Source of the DNA: Haloferax denitrificans ATCC 35960
GTDB taxonomy: Archaea > Halobacteriota > Halobacteria > Halobacteriales > Haloferacaceae
Reading direction: 5' to 3'
Assembly: GCF_000337795.1 (NCBI RefSeq)
Contig: NZ_AOLP01000017.1
Span: 124,001 to 188,000 of the forward strand
Length of the DNA stretch: 64,000 nucleotides
In this document: positions 40,396 to 48,718 of the stretch, in pieces
Layout of the letters: every line of letters starts with the position of its first letter
Position numbering within the stretch: position 1 is the first letter of the stretch
Position numbers and translations under genes: made by a program
Notes under the pieces: generated by a model
What the model was told of the DNA's origin: nothing
The model's database searches: none
What the model saw: the letters and a program-made list of their open reading frames with translations, nothing else

Positions 40396-41409
40396 TCAGG
40401 TCGCGTCGGCGAGCGCGTCGAGCAAGCGGTCGTTTTCGTCCGGGCGGCGGACGTTGATTCTGACGTGCGAGTCGAGTCGCTGGTAGTCTCGGGCGTCGCG
40501 GACGGCGAAGCCGCGCCGCCGAGTCTCGCGGAGCACGCGGTCGACGTCGTCGGCGCGGAACAACACGAGCGCGCCGTCGGCGGGGTGCGGGTCGTAGCCG
40601 AGTCGGTCCAGTTCCGCGAGTATCCGCGGCCGCTCCCGCTCGACCCGGTCGCGCGTCGCTTCGAGGAAACCGTCCTGTTCGAGACAGAAGGTCGCCACCT
40701 CCACCGCCGGGGACGAAAGCACCCACGAACAGCGCGCCCGCGAGAGCCGGTCGCCGAGGTCGCCCGTCGCGGCCGCGAAGCCCGCGCGGAGCGAGGGGAC
40801 GCCGAAGACGTTCGTCACCGAGTGGAGCGCGATAACGCCGTCGAGGCCGGCCGTGCTCGGGAGGCGCGTGAAGCCGAGGTACGTCTCGTCGACGATGACG
40901 GGCGTGTCGGCCCGGCGGCAGTCGTCGATGAACGCCCGAAGTTCGTCTCTCGGATACGCCGTTCCGAGGGGGTTCGCGGGGTAGCTGAGAATCACCGTCG
41001 CGTGCTCGGCGGGGTCGACGCGCTCTAAGAGTCTGTCGTGCGGCACGTGCACCGGCTCACCGCCTTGGAGCCGGACTTCCCGTGCGTACTCGCCACAGCA
41101 GGGGGCCGGAAGCGCCACGCTGTCGCCCGGCGAGACGGTCACGCCCACCGCGAGTCGGAGCGCTTGGATGACGCCCGCGGCGGGAACGACCTCGTCGGGG
41201 TTACAGCCGACGAACGCCGCGGCGGCGACGCGGAACCGCGAGCAGTCGTCCAGCGAGTCCCGCCGCGCCGTGGAGAGCGCCGACTCGTAGACGCCGGCGA
41301 GACCGGACGGGTGCTCCGGGTTCGAACCGGTGCTGAAATCGACGAGCGAGTGGTCGGCGGTCCCGCCGTGGGTCACGTGGTCGACGTCGGAAACGGAACC
41401 GGGGTCCAT
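40396..41409 (-). CDS. CobD-like aminotransferase-fold protein without the PLP lysine
   Basis: 337 aa. Close paralogue of CobD at 42238 along its full length (HGGT..., DFSTGSNPEHPSG, VRLQGGEPV, RVRPDEND-type end). The PLP Schiff-base lysine of S-L-T-K-M-F-G is Asn here (HSVTNVFG, N200, codon at 40810-40812), and NNPTG reads ANPLG. It therefore should not work as a PLP decarboxylase. It sits last in the cobalamin operon, 98 nt after cbiZ. It may be a regulatory or binding pseudoenzyme, or a gene in decay, although the frame is intact. Confidence 0.82.
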   Translation of the reverse strand: MDPGSVSDVDHVTHGGTADHSLVDFSTGSNPEHPSGLAGVYESALSTARRDSLDDCSRFRVAAAAFVGCNPDEVVPAAGVIQALRLAVGVTVSPGDSVALPAPCCGEYAREVRLQGGEPVHVPHDRLLERVDPAEHATVILSYPANPLGTAYPRDELRAFIDDCRRADTPVIVDETYLGFTRLPSTAGLDGVIALHSVTNVFGVPSLRAGFAAATGDLGDRLSRARCSWVLSSPAVEVATFCLEQDGFLEATRDRVERERPRILAELDRLGYDPHPADGALVLFRADDVDRVLRETRRRGFAVRDARDYQRLDSHVRINVRRPDENDRLLDALADAT

Positions 41410-41507
41410 ACCAGCGTGCTAGCAATCGACCGTAATCAAAGCTTCTGCGGGAACCATTTAGCTACCACCGAGGGTTTCTCGGTCGAGCAGTCGTTTCACC
41501 GGTGTTC

Positions 41508-42245
41508 TCAAATCGGAGAGACGGTCGCCCGGTCGTCGGCGACGACGCCGTAGCGCGCCTCGCCGACGCCCCGCGGAATCGGCTCGGCGTCGTACCGCGA
41601 ATCGAGGCTCGCGCGCACCGCGTCGCGGACGCAGACACGCGCCGCGTTGCCGACCTCGGTGGCGCTCCCCGAGAACGTCACCGGGTCGCCGGCGGGGTCG
41701 CACGCGGCGACCACCGCGTCGGTCGTCGTCCCCGGCGCGCCGCAGTGCGCGAGGAGCGTCGCCGCCTTCGCCTCGGCGGCCACGGCGACGAGGTTCGGGA
41801 GCGCGCCCGGCTCCAGCGACCGCGTCGTCCCGACGAAGACGTTGACCGTGCCGACCGGGTCGTCTCGATCCTCTCGGTCGTCGCCGGCCGCCGCGGGCGA
41901 GGCGGGCGACGCGTCGCCCCAGTCGCTCGGGTCGTCGCCTATCGGGAGTTCGGCCGGGTTCGACACGCCCGCGGTGGCGACGACCTCGACCGGGCCGAAC
42001 CGGGCGCGCCGGGCGTGTTCCTGTCCCACGCCCGTCAGGAGCGTCGGCCCGCGCTCGTCGAAGCCGGCCGCCGAGAGCCGTCGCTCGACGTACGCGTCGA
42101 GGTCGGTCTCGGGCCAGCCCTCGGGGACGGTGACGTTGAACGCGGCGTCGGCCCGCGACTCGCCGCCGGCGTAGCCCGTCGAGAGCCAGCGCGTCTCCGG
42201 GCGGACCAGCCGACAGACGCCGTCGCGGCGCGTCGCCTCAAACAT
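41508..42245 (-). CDS. cbiZ: Adenosylcobinamide amidohydrolase
   Basis: 245 aa. CbiZ cleaves the aminopropanol side chain from adenosylcobinamide to give adenosylcobyric acid, the archaeal salvage route. Recognised by WLSTGYAGGESRADAAFNVTV, VGTVNVFVGTTRSLEPGALPN, GAPGTTTDAVV and SGSATEVGNAARV. An Asp-rich linker around residues 130-150 is specific to this copy. Overlaps cobD by 8 nt. Confidence 0.9.
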   Translation of the reverse strand: MFEATRRDGVCRLVRPETRWLSTGYAGGESRADAAFNVTVPEGWPETDLDAYVERRLSAAGFDERGPTLLTGVGQEHARRARFGPVEVVATAGVSNPAELPIGDDPSDWGDASPASPAAAGDDREDRDDPVGTVNVFVGTTRSLEPGALPNLVAVAAEAKAATLLAHCGAPGTTTDAVVAACDPAGDPVTFSGSATEVGNAARVCVRDAVRASLDSRYDAEPIPRGVGEARYGVVADDRATVSPI

Positions 42246-43260
42246 CTGTGGCGACGGCGGCGAGCGCCCGGAGCAGTTCGTCGTTCTCGTCGGGGCGTTT
42301 CACCGCGACGCGGACGTGCGAGTCGAGCGTCGGAAACGTCGTCGCGTCCCGGACGGCGACGCCGTGGTCGCGGGAGGTCTCGACGACCGCGTCGACGTCG
42401 CGGTCGCCGACATCGAGGAGAAGAAACGGCGCGTCCGACGGGTACACCTCGAAGGCCTCGGACAGCGTCTCGCGGAGCCGCTCGCGCTCGGTCGCGACGC
42501 GCGCTCGCGTGTGAGAAACGAACTCGGCGTCGTCCATGCAGTACGCGCCGACGGCGGCCGCGGGCGTCGAGAGCGACCACGCCCGCCGGGCGACGGCGAG
42601 TCGGTCGCCGAGGTCGCCGGTGGCGACGGCGAAGCCGGCGCGGACGCCCGGCAGACCGAACATCTTCGTCAGCGACCGGGCGACGACGACGCCGGGGTCG
42701 CCCGCGAGGCTCGGCTCGTCGGTGAAATCGAGGAACGCCTCGTCGACGACGAGGACCGTCTCTGCCTCTCGACAGCGCGCCGCGAACGACCGGAGGTCGT
42801 CGGCGGACGCGAGTTCGCCCGTCGGGTTGTTGGGCGTGCAGACGACCGCGACAGCGTGAGGTTCGGGGTCGGCGTCGAGAACCGCGTCGTGGGCGACCGC
42901 CACCGGCTCCGCGCCCTGCAGGCGAATCTCGCGGTCGTACTCCCCGAAGCTCGGCTCGGGGACGAGCGCGGTGTCGCCCGGTGCGAGCGTCACCTCGAAC
43001 GCGAGTCGCAGGGCTTCGAGGCCGCCGGCGGTCGGCACGACTGCCTCGGGAGCACAGCCGACGTAGTCGCCGGCGGCCGCCCGGAAGTCGGCGTAGTCGT
43101 CGTCGGGGTAACGAGTCGAGGCGTCGAACGCCTCGCGGTAGACGGTCTCGACGCCATCGGGGCGCTCGGGGTTGGTGTTCGCGCTGAAGTCGAGGACGGT
43201 CGGGTCGGTGGTGCCGCCGTGGGGGACGCGGCTCCCCGCCCGGACGGATTCAGGGTCCAT
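42238..43260 (-). CDS. cobD: Threonine-phosphate decarboxylase
   Basis: 340 aa from the ATG at 43258-43260. Aminotransferase class I/II fold. Makes aminopropanol phosphate from threonine phosphate for the lower loop of cobalamin. PLP features intact: CTPNNPTGELAS, VVDEAFLDF and RSLTKMFGLPG with Schiff-base K199. The frame overlaps cobT by 11 nt and cbiZ by 8 nt. Confidence 0.9.
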   Translation of the reverse strand: MDPESVRAGSRVPHGGTTDPTVLDFSANTNPERPDGVETVYREAFDASTRYPDDDYADFRAAAGDYVGCAPEAVVPTAGGLEALRLAFEVTLAPGDTALVPEPSFGEYDREIRLQGAEPVAVAHDAVLDADPEPHAVAVVCTPNNPTGELASADDLRSFAARCREAETVLVVDEAFLDFTDEPSLAGDPGVVVARSLTKMFGLPGVRAGFAVATGDLGDRLAVARRAWSLSTPAAAVGAYCMDDAEFVSHTRARVATERERLRETLSEAFEVYPSDAPFLLLDVGDRDVDAVVETSRDHGVAVRDATTFPTLDSHVRVAVKRPDENDELLRALAAVATDV

Positions 43261-44305
43261 CGTCGATGTCGGCGTCAGCGCCGCCGGCGTCGGCCCCACC
43301 AGCGTCGGCCGCCGCGGGCCCGGTCTCGACCGCTTCGGGGTCCAGCGTCGAGAGCACGTCGAGCGTGGCCGCCTCCACGTCGTCGAGGACGCCCATCCGG
43401 TCGGCGAGCATGAGCGCGCCGCCCATGCCCGCGCCCTCCTTGGCCTCGCCCGCGTCGTAGCGGTCCAGCGGGTGCGTCTCGAAACCGGGGTCGGTGACGG
43501 TCAGTTCGAGGTCGAACGCGTCGGCGGCGTCGGCCAGCTCGGGCACGTCCTCGGCGAGGTACGAGGTGGTGGCGAGCGTCAGGTCGCCGTCCGCGCCGGC
43601 GTGGCGGGCGAGCGCGGCGGCCGCGAGCAGTTGCGTTCCGCCGCCGAGCGTCACGTCGATGCCGTTTTCGAGCGCGCCGACGGTGAGGCCGGCGACGACC
43701 GGAAGCACCGGGTCGCCGAGGTAGCGAGCGGCGCGCCGGGGTTTGTGAGCCGCGAAGCCGGGTTCGACGTCGCTGGCCTCGAACGCCTCGGCGACGACCT
43801 CCTCTTTCAGGCTCGTCGGGTTGTCCGGGAGCGACGACGAGACGGGGAACTCCTCGCCGAGCGCGCGGAACACGGCGAGCGCGGTGGTCGTCCCTCCGGG
43901 GACGGTCTCGCCGATGACGAGTTCGTCCTCGGGGAGCGCGAGGCCCATCCGCCGGGCCGCCTCGAACGCGCCGGGCGCGGTCGGCACCGGCTCGCTCTCG
44001 CGGATGTCGCGGCCGGGGCGCGCGCCCACGTCGATGGTCGGCGCGGCGCTCGGCTTGGCGAGGCCGGCGTCGACGGTGAGCACGTCGAAGCCGGTGAGTT
44101 GCTTGACGGCGCGGGTGACGGCCGCGGGCGTCGGACAGCCCGTCGGACTGACCGGCGTCACCGGCGAGCGGACGGGCTCGCCGTACTCGATGATTTCGGC
44201 GTCGGCGCTCGGCGTGTGACCGACGAGCGACGGGTCCGCGCCGGCGGCGCTGATGCCGGGAATCTTCGCCGTCTCGGTCGTGCCGGCGACGAGGACTACT
44301 CGCAT
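43250..44305 (-). CDS. cobT: Nicotinate-nucleotide--dimethylbenzimidazole phosphoribosyltransferase-like protein, archaeal
   Basis: 351 aa. Activates the lower-ligand base for cobalamin assembly. Archaeal CobT-type sequence: GLAKPSAAPTIDVGARPGRD, ELVIGETVPGGTTTALAV, AALENGIDVTLGGGTQLLAAAAL-type region and DRYDAGEAKEGAGMGGALMLAD. The final ~25 residues are Ala/Gly/Asp repeats, apparently disordered. Overlaps cobY by 10 nt. Confidence 0.88.
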   Translation of the reverse strand: MRVVLVAGTTETAKIPGISAAGADPSLVGHTPSADAEIIEYGEPVRSPVTPVSPTGCPTPAAVTRAVKQLTGFDVLTVDAGLAKPSAAPTIDVGARPGRDIRESEPVPTAPGAFEAARRMGLALPEDELVIGETVPGGTTTALAVFRALGEEFPVSSSLPDNPTSLKEEVVAEAFEASDVEPGFAAHKPRRAARYLGDPVLPVVAGLTVGALENGIDVTLGGGTQLLAAAALARHAGADGDLTLATTSYLAEDVPELADAADAFDLELTVTDPGFETHPLDRYDAGEAKEGAGMGGALMLADRMGVLDDVEAATLDVLSTLDPEAVETGPAAADAGGADAGGADADIDDGP

Positions 44306-44975
44306 CGGTCCTCCGCGAGCGCGATGTCTGTCGGGCGGTTCACGTTGAGTGCCAGTCGGGTGTCTGTGGAGAGGTACATGGTCGGGTGAGTGTCGGTGTC
44401 GGTACCGGAGTCGGTGTCTGTGTCCGTGTCCGTGCCGGAGCCTGTGTCGCTGTCGGTTCCGGCTGTCGTCTCGGCGTCGGTGTCGGCTGTCGAGTCCGCG
44501 GTCGCGGGGCCGACGACGCCCAGTCCGGTCGGGCAGACGGCGGTCCCCTCGTGGTCGAAGACGAGCGCGTCGTCTATGCTGGCTCCGAGGTCGCGCTTCA
44601 GTTCGACGGGGACGCACGCGGTGGCGGCCCCGCCGTCGGCGGTCGCGACGACCGCATCGACGTGTTCGGGAGCCACGAGCGGCAGGTCGGCGACGACGGT
44701 GACGACCGGCCGGGAGACGCGGTCCAGCGCGAATCCGAGGTCGGAGACGTAGCCCTCGCCGGGGGCCTCGATGGGGTCGAGACCGAGGTCGGCGGCTCGC
44801 TCGCGGGTGTTCGGCGTGTGCGGCGAGGTGACCGCGCGGACGGTCTCGACCGGCGAGTCGCGGAGCGCCGCGGCGACCCGGTCGAGCATGGGCCGCCCGC
44901 AGATGTCCACGAGCGGCTTTCGACCGGCGCGTCGAGGCGGGTGCCGCGGCCGCCGCACATCACGAGAGCGTCCAC
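44296..44975 (-). pseudogene. cobY: Adenosylcobinamide-phosphate guanylyltransferase with apparent 1-nt deletion
   Basis: The GTG at 44973-44975 begins DALVMCGGRGTRLDAPVE, the nucleotidyltransferase start. One base is missing at 44918-44920 (three T where four would keep frame); the reading then continues in the other frame as KPLVDICGRPMLDRVAAAL to the end. CobY transfers GMP from GTP to adenosylcobinamide phosphate. The C-terminal third carries a long Thr-Asp repeat insert (about 40 residues) before LALNVNRPTDIAL. It could be a genuine frameshift or a sequence error; a second 1-nt deletion lies about 93 nt away in cobS. Confidence 0.75.
44390..44510. repeat. Low-complexity TD-encoding repeat inside cobY
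   Basis: Imperfect tandem GTCGGT/GTGTCC-type hexamers encode Thr-Asp and Ser-Asp repeats. Probably a slippage-expanded surface loop. Confidence 0.7.
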
Positions 44976-44976
44976 G

Positions 44977-45722
44977 TCACACCCCCATGTGGACGGCCGC
45001 GGCGCGGGCCAGTCGTTCGTCGCGCCGAGCAGGTCGCCGGAGACGCCGCCGAGTCGGGCGCACCCCCACGAGCGGACGAGGAGCGCGACGACCGGCCCAC
45101 AGCAGAGCGCCGCGACGACGGCGGGACCGCCGGTGACCGGCGCGAGCGCGACGACCGGGAGACAGGCCACGGCGACCGCGAGGAGCCCCGACGGACTGTT
45201 CTCGCCGACGAGCGCCGAGCCGAGTCCCTCGTGGGCGGGCGCGCCGAGACAGACCAGCGTCGCCATGCCGGCCTTCGCGCCGACCTCGGCGGCGAGGGCG
45301 ATTGCGACGGCGGCCGTGAGGCCGACGCGACCCCCCGCGCCCGCGAGGCCGAACGCGCCGAGCGCGAGGGCGACGAGCGTCAGCCCGAACGCGAGCAGGC
45401 CGCCGACCCCCGTCTGCGAGTCTTTCAGGACCGACAGCCGGCGGTCGGCGTCGCCGTGGACGACCGCGGCGTCGCCGAGGTCCGCGAGGCCGTCGGCGTG
45501 GGTGACGCCGGTCACGAGGTACAGCGTCACGAGGTACAGCGCGGCCGCGGTCGGTATCGGCAGGGGGAGCAACAACGGGAGCGCGGCCAGCGCGCCGACG
45601 ACGTAGCCGGCGAGCGGAAACGCCGCTGGCGCGCGCCTGAAGGCGTCCCAGTTGGACTCGTCGCCGCCGACGGGGAGGCGGGTGAGAAAGCCGAGCGCGC
45701 CGCGGAGCGCGGTCAGAACCAC
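44977..45722 (-). pseudogene. cobS: Adenosylcobinamide-GDP ribazoletransferase with apparent 1-nt deletion
   Basis: About 248 codons. Membrane enzyme joining adenosylcobinamide-GDP with alpha-ribazole. Start MVLTALRGALGFLTRLPVGG, then HADGLADLGDAAVVHG (substrate/Mg motif) and several hydrophobic helices. Near the end the frame breaks at about 45012: LLGATN continues in the other frame as LARAAAVHMGV and stops at 44977, exactly before cobY. Only the last ~11 residues are affected, so the product may still work as a read-through fusion. Overlaps cbiB by 10 nt. Confidence 0.78.
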
Positions 45723-46621
45723 GCGACCACCCCCGCGACGGCGAACGCGAGGAGTCCGGCCCGCGAGACGAGTCGGACGCCCCGCGCGGCGGTCGCCGCG
45801 TCGGGTGCCTCGGGACCCCCGTCGAGCAGATAGTGGCCCGGTTTTTCGAGTCGCGTCTCAAGGAGGACCGCGAGGGTCGCCATCGGCCACCCCGAGTTGG
45901 GCGACGACGGCCGCCGCGCCAGCTCGCCGACCCGCGTCACCGTGGCCGGCGCGCCGGCGACGACGGCCAGCAAGACGGCCGAGACGCGCGCCGGGAGCCA
46001 CATCACGGCGTCGTCGAGACGGGCCGGGACGCGACCGACCGGCTTGTGTCGGTAGCCGAGCATCGAATCGAGCGTGTTGACGCCCTTCACCCACGCGGCC
46101 GCGCCGACCGCGAGCGGGAGCGAGACGGGCGCGAGGAGCGAAAACGCGAGCAACGGCGCGACGAGGCCGTCGGCGAGGTTCTCCGCGGCGCTCTCGACGG
46201 CGGCGCTCCGGATGTCGGCCGCCGAGAGCGACGACGGGTCGCGCCCGGCCAGCGCCCGGAGTTCGTGCCGGGCGGCGTCGAGGCCGGACTCGTCCGCCGT
46301 GGCGGAGACGACCGCCTCGGCCGCGTCGAGCAACATGCGAAGGCTCGTGGTCGAAAACAGCGCGAGCGCGGCGACGGCCGCGCCGAGCCACGGCGAGACG
46401 AGCGTCGCGGCCCACGTCGCACCCGCGGTGACGCCCGCGGCGAGCGCCGGAAGCGCGACCGCGGCGACCCCGCCGACCAGCGTCGGACGGGACCACTCGC
46501 GGTCGACGGGCGAGACGAGTCGGCCGAACAGCGCGACCGGGTGGACGCGCGTCGGCGGTTCGGCGAACCCCCGGTCCAGCGCCGCGGCGGCGACGACCGC
46601 GGCCGCGGCGGTCACGGGCAC
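45713..46621 (-). CDS. cbiB: Adenosylcobinamide-phosphate synthase
   Basis: 302 aa, GTG start at 46619-46621 (a second GTG two codons on is equally possible). Multi-helix membrane protein with the CbiB signatures LDRGFAEPPTRVHPVALFGRLV, ESAAENLADGLVAPLLAF and KGVNTLDSMLGYRHK. Attaches aminopropanol phosphate to adenosylcobyric acid. Overlaps HAD and cobS genes by 10 nt each. Confidence 0.92.
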   Translation of the reverse strand: MPVTAAAAVVAAAALDRGFAEPPTRVHPVALFGRLVSPVDREWSRPTLVGGVAAVALPALAAGVTAGATWAATLVSPWLGAAVAALALFSTTSLRMLLDAAEAVVSATADESGLDAARHELRALAGRDPSSLSAADIRSAAVESAAENLADGLVAPLLAFSLLAPVSLPLAVGAAAWVKGVNTLDSMLGYRHKPVGRVPARLDDAVMWLPARVSAVLLAVVAGAPATVTRVGELARRPSSPNSGWPMATLAVLLETRLEKPGHYLLDGGPEAPDAATAARGVRLVSRAGLLAFAVAGVVAWF

Positions 46622-47247
46622 GGGTCCTCCCCGGCGCGCAGTCTCGCCGCGACCGATTCGAGCGTCGTCTCCCGGAGGTTCACGAACCGGCCGCCGACCG
46701 CCTCGATACCGCCGTCTGCGTCCGGGTCGTCGCCGACGTGGACCAGTTCGGCCGCGTCGACACCGAGGCCACGAGCCGCCGCCTCGAACGCCTGCCGGTG
46801 GGGTTTCCGCCAGCCGCAGGCGACGCTCGTCGTGACGTCGTCGAAGCCGCGCCGGTCGAGGTCCGACCGGATGAGCGTCCGAGCGACGAGTTCGGGGACG
46901 GAGCAGTTCGAGAGGAGGCCGACCGCGCCGGCCTCGCGGGCCGCGGCGACCGCCTCGACCGCACCGGGGCGGGTAGTCACTTCGGGGTCGAACGCCGTGA
47001 CGACCGCGCGCCGGGCGGCGTTGTCCGGCGAGTCGACGCCCCGAGACCGGAGCGCCGCGGCGACGTGGGCCGGAAGCGGGACTTCCGCGCCCTCGGGCGC
47101 GTCGATGTGGACCTCGCGGTAGGCGTCGTCCCAGTCGTCGGGGACGGCGACGCCGTACTCGCGGAGCGCGTCTGCGACCGCCGCGCCGGGGTCTGACGGG
47201 TACTCGGCGTCGACGAGCGTGCCGAAGAGGTCGAACGTGACTGCCAC
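46612..47247 (-). CDS. HAD-superfamily hydrolase, first gene of the cobalamin operon
   Basis: 211 aa. Motif I FDLFGTLVDA, motif II LLSNCSV, motif III Lys in WRKPHRQAFEAA, motif IV HVGDDPDADGG. Small-molecule phosphatase or dehalogenase-type. Because it leads the operon and overlaps cbiB, it may dephosphorylate a cobalamin intermediate such as alpha-ribazole phosphate or cobalamin phosphate (inference only). The start has an AT-rich upstream region (AGTACAGTTTCGCC). Confidence 0.85.
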   Translation of the reverse strand: MAVTFDLFGTLVDAEYPSDPGAAVADALREYGVAVPDDWDDAYREVHIDAPEGAEVPLPAHVAAALRSRGVDSPDNAARRAVVTAFDPEVTTRPGAVEAVAAAREAGAVGLLSNCSVPELVARTLIRSDLDRRGFDDVTTSVACGWRKPHRQAFEAAARGLGVDAAELVHVGDDPDADGGIEAVGGRFVNLRETTLESVAARLRAGEDPCP

Positions 47248-47327
47248 TAGAATTTCATTGGCGAAACTGTACTTGAATATAGCGAAGCGGGGGGTCCCCG
47301 CGGCCTCGCGTCACCAGCGGTGGAACA

Positions 47328-48311
47328 TCACCACCGATGGTGAACGTGTTCGCGCGCGTACGCGTCATAGACCTCTTCGACGCGCTGGAACTGGTCGGCC
47401 GACAGCGGCGGGAGCGACGCGGCGGCGACGTTGTCGCGGATGTGCGCCGGCGTCTTCGAGCCGGGGATGACGGTGCTCACGGCGTCGAACGAGAGAATCC
47501 AGCGGAGCGTGAACTGCGCGAGAGACACCCCCTCGGGGACGACCTCCTGTATCGCGTCCGCGGCGGCGAGGCCGTCTTCGAACGGGATTCCGGCGAACGT
47601 CTCGCCCACGTCGAACGCCTCGCCGTGTCGGTTGAAGTTCCGGTGGTCGTCCTCGCCGAACTCGGCGTCTTCGGAGAGGGCACCGGTGAGCAGTCCCGAC
47701 GCGAGCGGGACGCGAACGATGACGCCGACGTTCCGGCGCTTTGCCTCCCGGAAGAACAGTTCCGCGGGTCGCTGTCGAAGCGGATTGAAGATAATCTGGA
47801 CCGTCTCCACGCCGTCGTACTCGATGGCCTTGAGCCCGTCTTCGACCTTCTCGACGCTCACGCCGTAGTGGTCGATTTTCCCGGCGTCGCGGAGCTCCGA
47901 GAGCGCGTCGAACACCTCGGGTCGGTAGTACACGTCTCGCGGCGGGCAGTGAAGCTGGACGAGGTCGAGCGAGTCGACGCCGAGGTTGTCCCGGCTTCGG
48001 TCCACGAACCGTTCGAGGTTCTCGCGGTTGTAGCCGTCGGCCTCGTGCGGGTCGAGCCGACGCCCCGCCTTGGTGGCGACGACCACGTCGTCGTCGCGGT
48101 CGGCGAGCGCGTCGCCGATGCGGCGCTCGCTGTCGCCGTCGCCGTACACGTCCGCGGTGTCGAGGAAGTCGATGCCCGCGTCGAGCGCGGCCTCGATGGC
48201 GTCGTACGCCTCGTCGTCGGTCACCGAGCCCCAACTGCCGCCGAGTTGCCACGTCCCCAGCGCGATTTCAGAAACGTCGAATCCGGTCGTGCCGAGCGGT
48301 CGAGAATCCAT
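47328..48311 (-). CDS. Aldo/keto reductase
   Basis: 327 aa. Catalytic tetrad visible: D in FLDTADVYGDGDSE with the Tyr, K in VVVATKAG, H in LVQLHCPP. NADPH-binding end: VIPGSKTPAHIRDNV. Reduces sugars or aldehydes; substrate unknown. Start MDSRPLGTTGFDVSEIALGTWQ is the usual beginning of this family. It stands alone between the cobalamin operon and tRNA-Tyr. Confidence 0.9.
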   Translation of the reverse strand: MDSRPLGTTGFDVSEIALGTWQLGGSWGSVTDDEAYDAIEAALDAGIDFLDTADVYGDGDSERRIGDALADRDDDVVVATKAGRRLDPHEADGYNRENLERFVDRSRDNLGVDSLDLVQLHCPPRDVYYRPEVFDALSELRDAGKIDHYGVSVEKVEDGLKAIEYDGVETVQIIFNPLRQRPAELFFREAKRRNVGVIVRVPLASGLLTGALSEDAEFGEDDHRNFNRHGEAFDVGETFAGIPFEDGLAAADAIQEVVPEGVSLAQFTLRWILSFDAVSTVIPGSKTPAHIRDNVAAASLPPLSADQFQRVEEVYDAYAREHVHHRW

Positions 48312-48436
48312 GCTGTTCGCTTCCGAACAGACGGGGGTAAATCACGGGGTCCCGGCGAGATATACTCCGAATGTTCGTGAGGGTCTGCGTAAACGGGACA
48401 GAGGACGCTACAGGTCAGAATCGACGATGGCCCGCG

Positions 48437-48451
48437 CTCCCCGATTTGAAC
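48437..48451. repeat. 15-bp remnant of the tRNA-Tyr 3' end
   Basis: CTCCCCGATTTGAAC, identical to 48539-48553 inside tRNA-Tyr and in the same orientation, 102 bp away. Looks like an attachment-site scar. Confidence 0.55.
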
Positions 48452-48515
48452 CCAGTCAGACGACGCGTTCACTTCGTTCACGCGCTGCGACTGACCTGCT
48501 CAAACCGGCTCGACC

Positions 48516-48535
48516 GGATTTTGCAAGCAAAATCC
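48516..48535 (-). terminator. Hairpin at the tRNA-Tyr 3' end
   Basis: Perfect GGATTTTGC / GCAAAATCC inverted repeat with a 2-nt loop, overlapping the last 3 nt of the tRNA. Could act as a terminator or processing signal. Confidence 0.5.
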
Positions 48536-48606
48536 GCTCTCCCCGATTTGAACGGGGGACAAGCCGATCTACAGTCGGCTGCTCTGCCAGGCTGAGCTAA
48601 GAGCGG
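48533..48606 (-). tRNA. tRNA-Tyr (GTA)
   Basis: 74 nt including the discriminator A. Acceptor stem CCGCTCT / AGAGCGG, D-arm TAGCTCAGCCTGGCAGAGC, anticodon arm GCCGA-CTGTAGA-TCGGC with anticodon GTA, T-arm CCCCG-TTCAAAT-CGGGG. No intron and no encoded CCA. Confidence 0.93.
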
Positions 48607-48718
48607 TCACCGATTCGTATCCGGTCGACGCGTTTAACCATTATCATTCTCGCCGCCGCGTGTGCTGTGTGTCAGACAGGTGCGAACATTGATATGGTGC
48701 CGAGATAATCCCGGAGTA

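Noticed and set aside
44598..45722. 374-codon frame read as a natural CobS-CobY fusion
   Set aside because: After residue ~245 the frame gives non-native sequence, while the correct CobS end and CobY body appear in other frames, so two 1-nt deletions explain it better.
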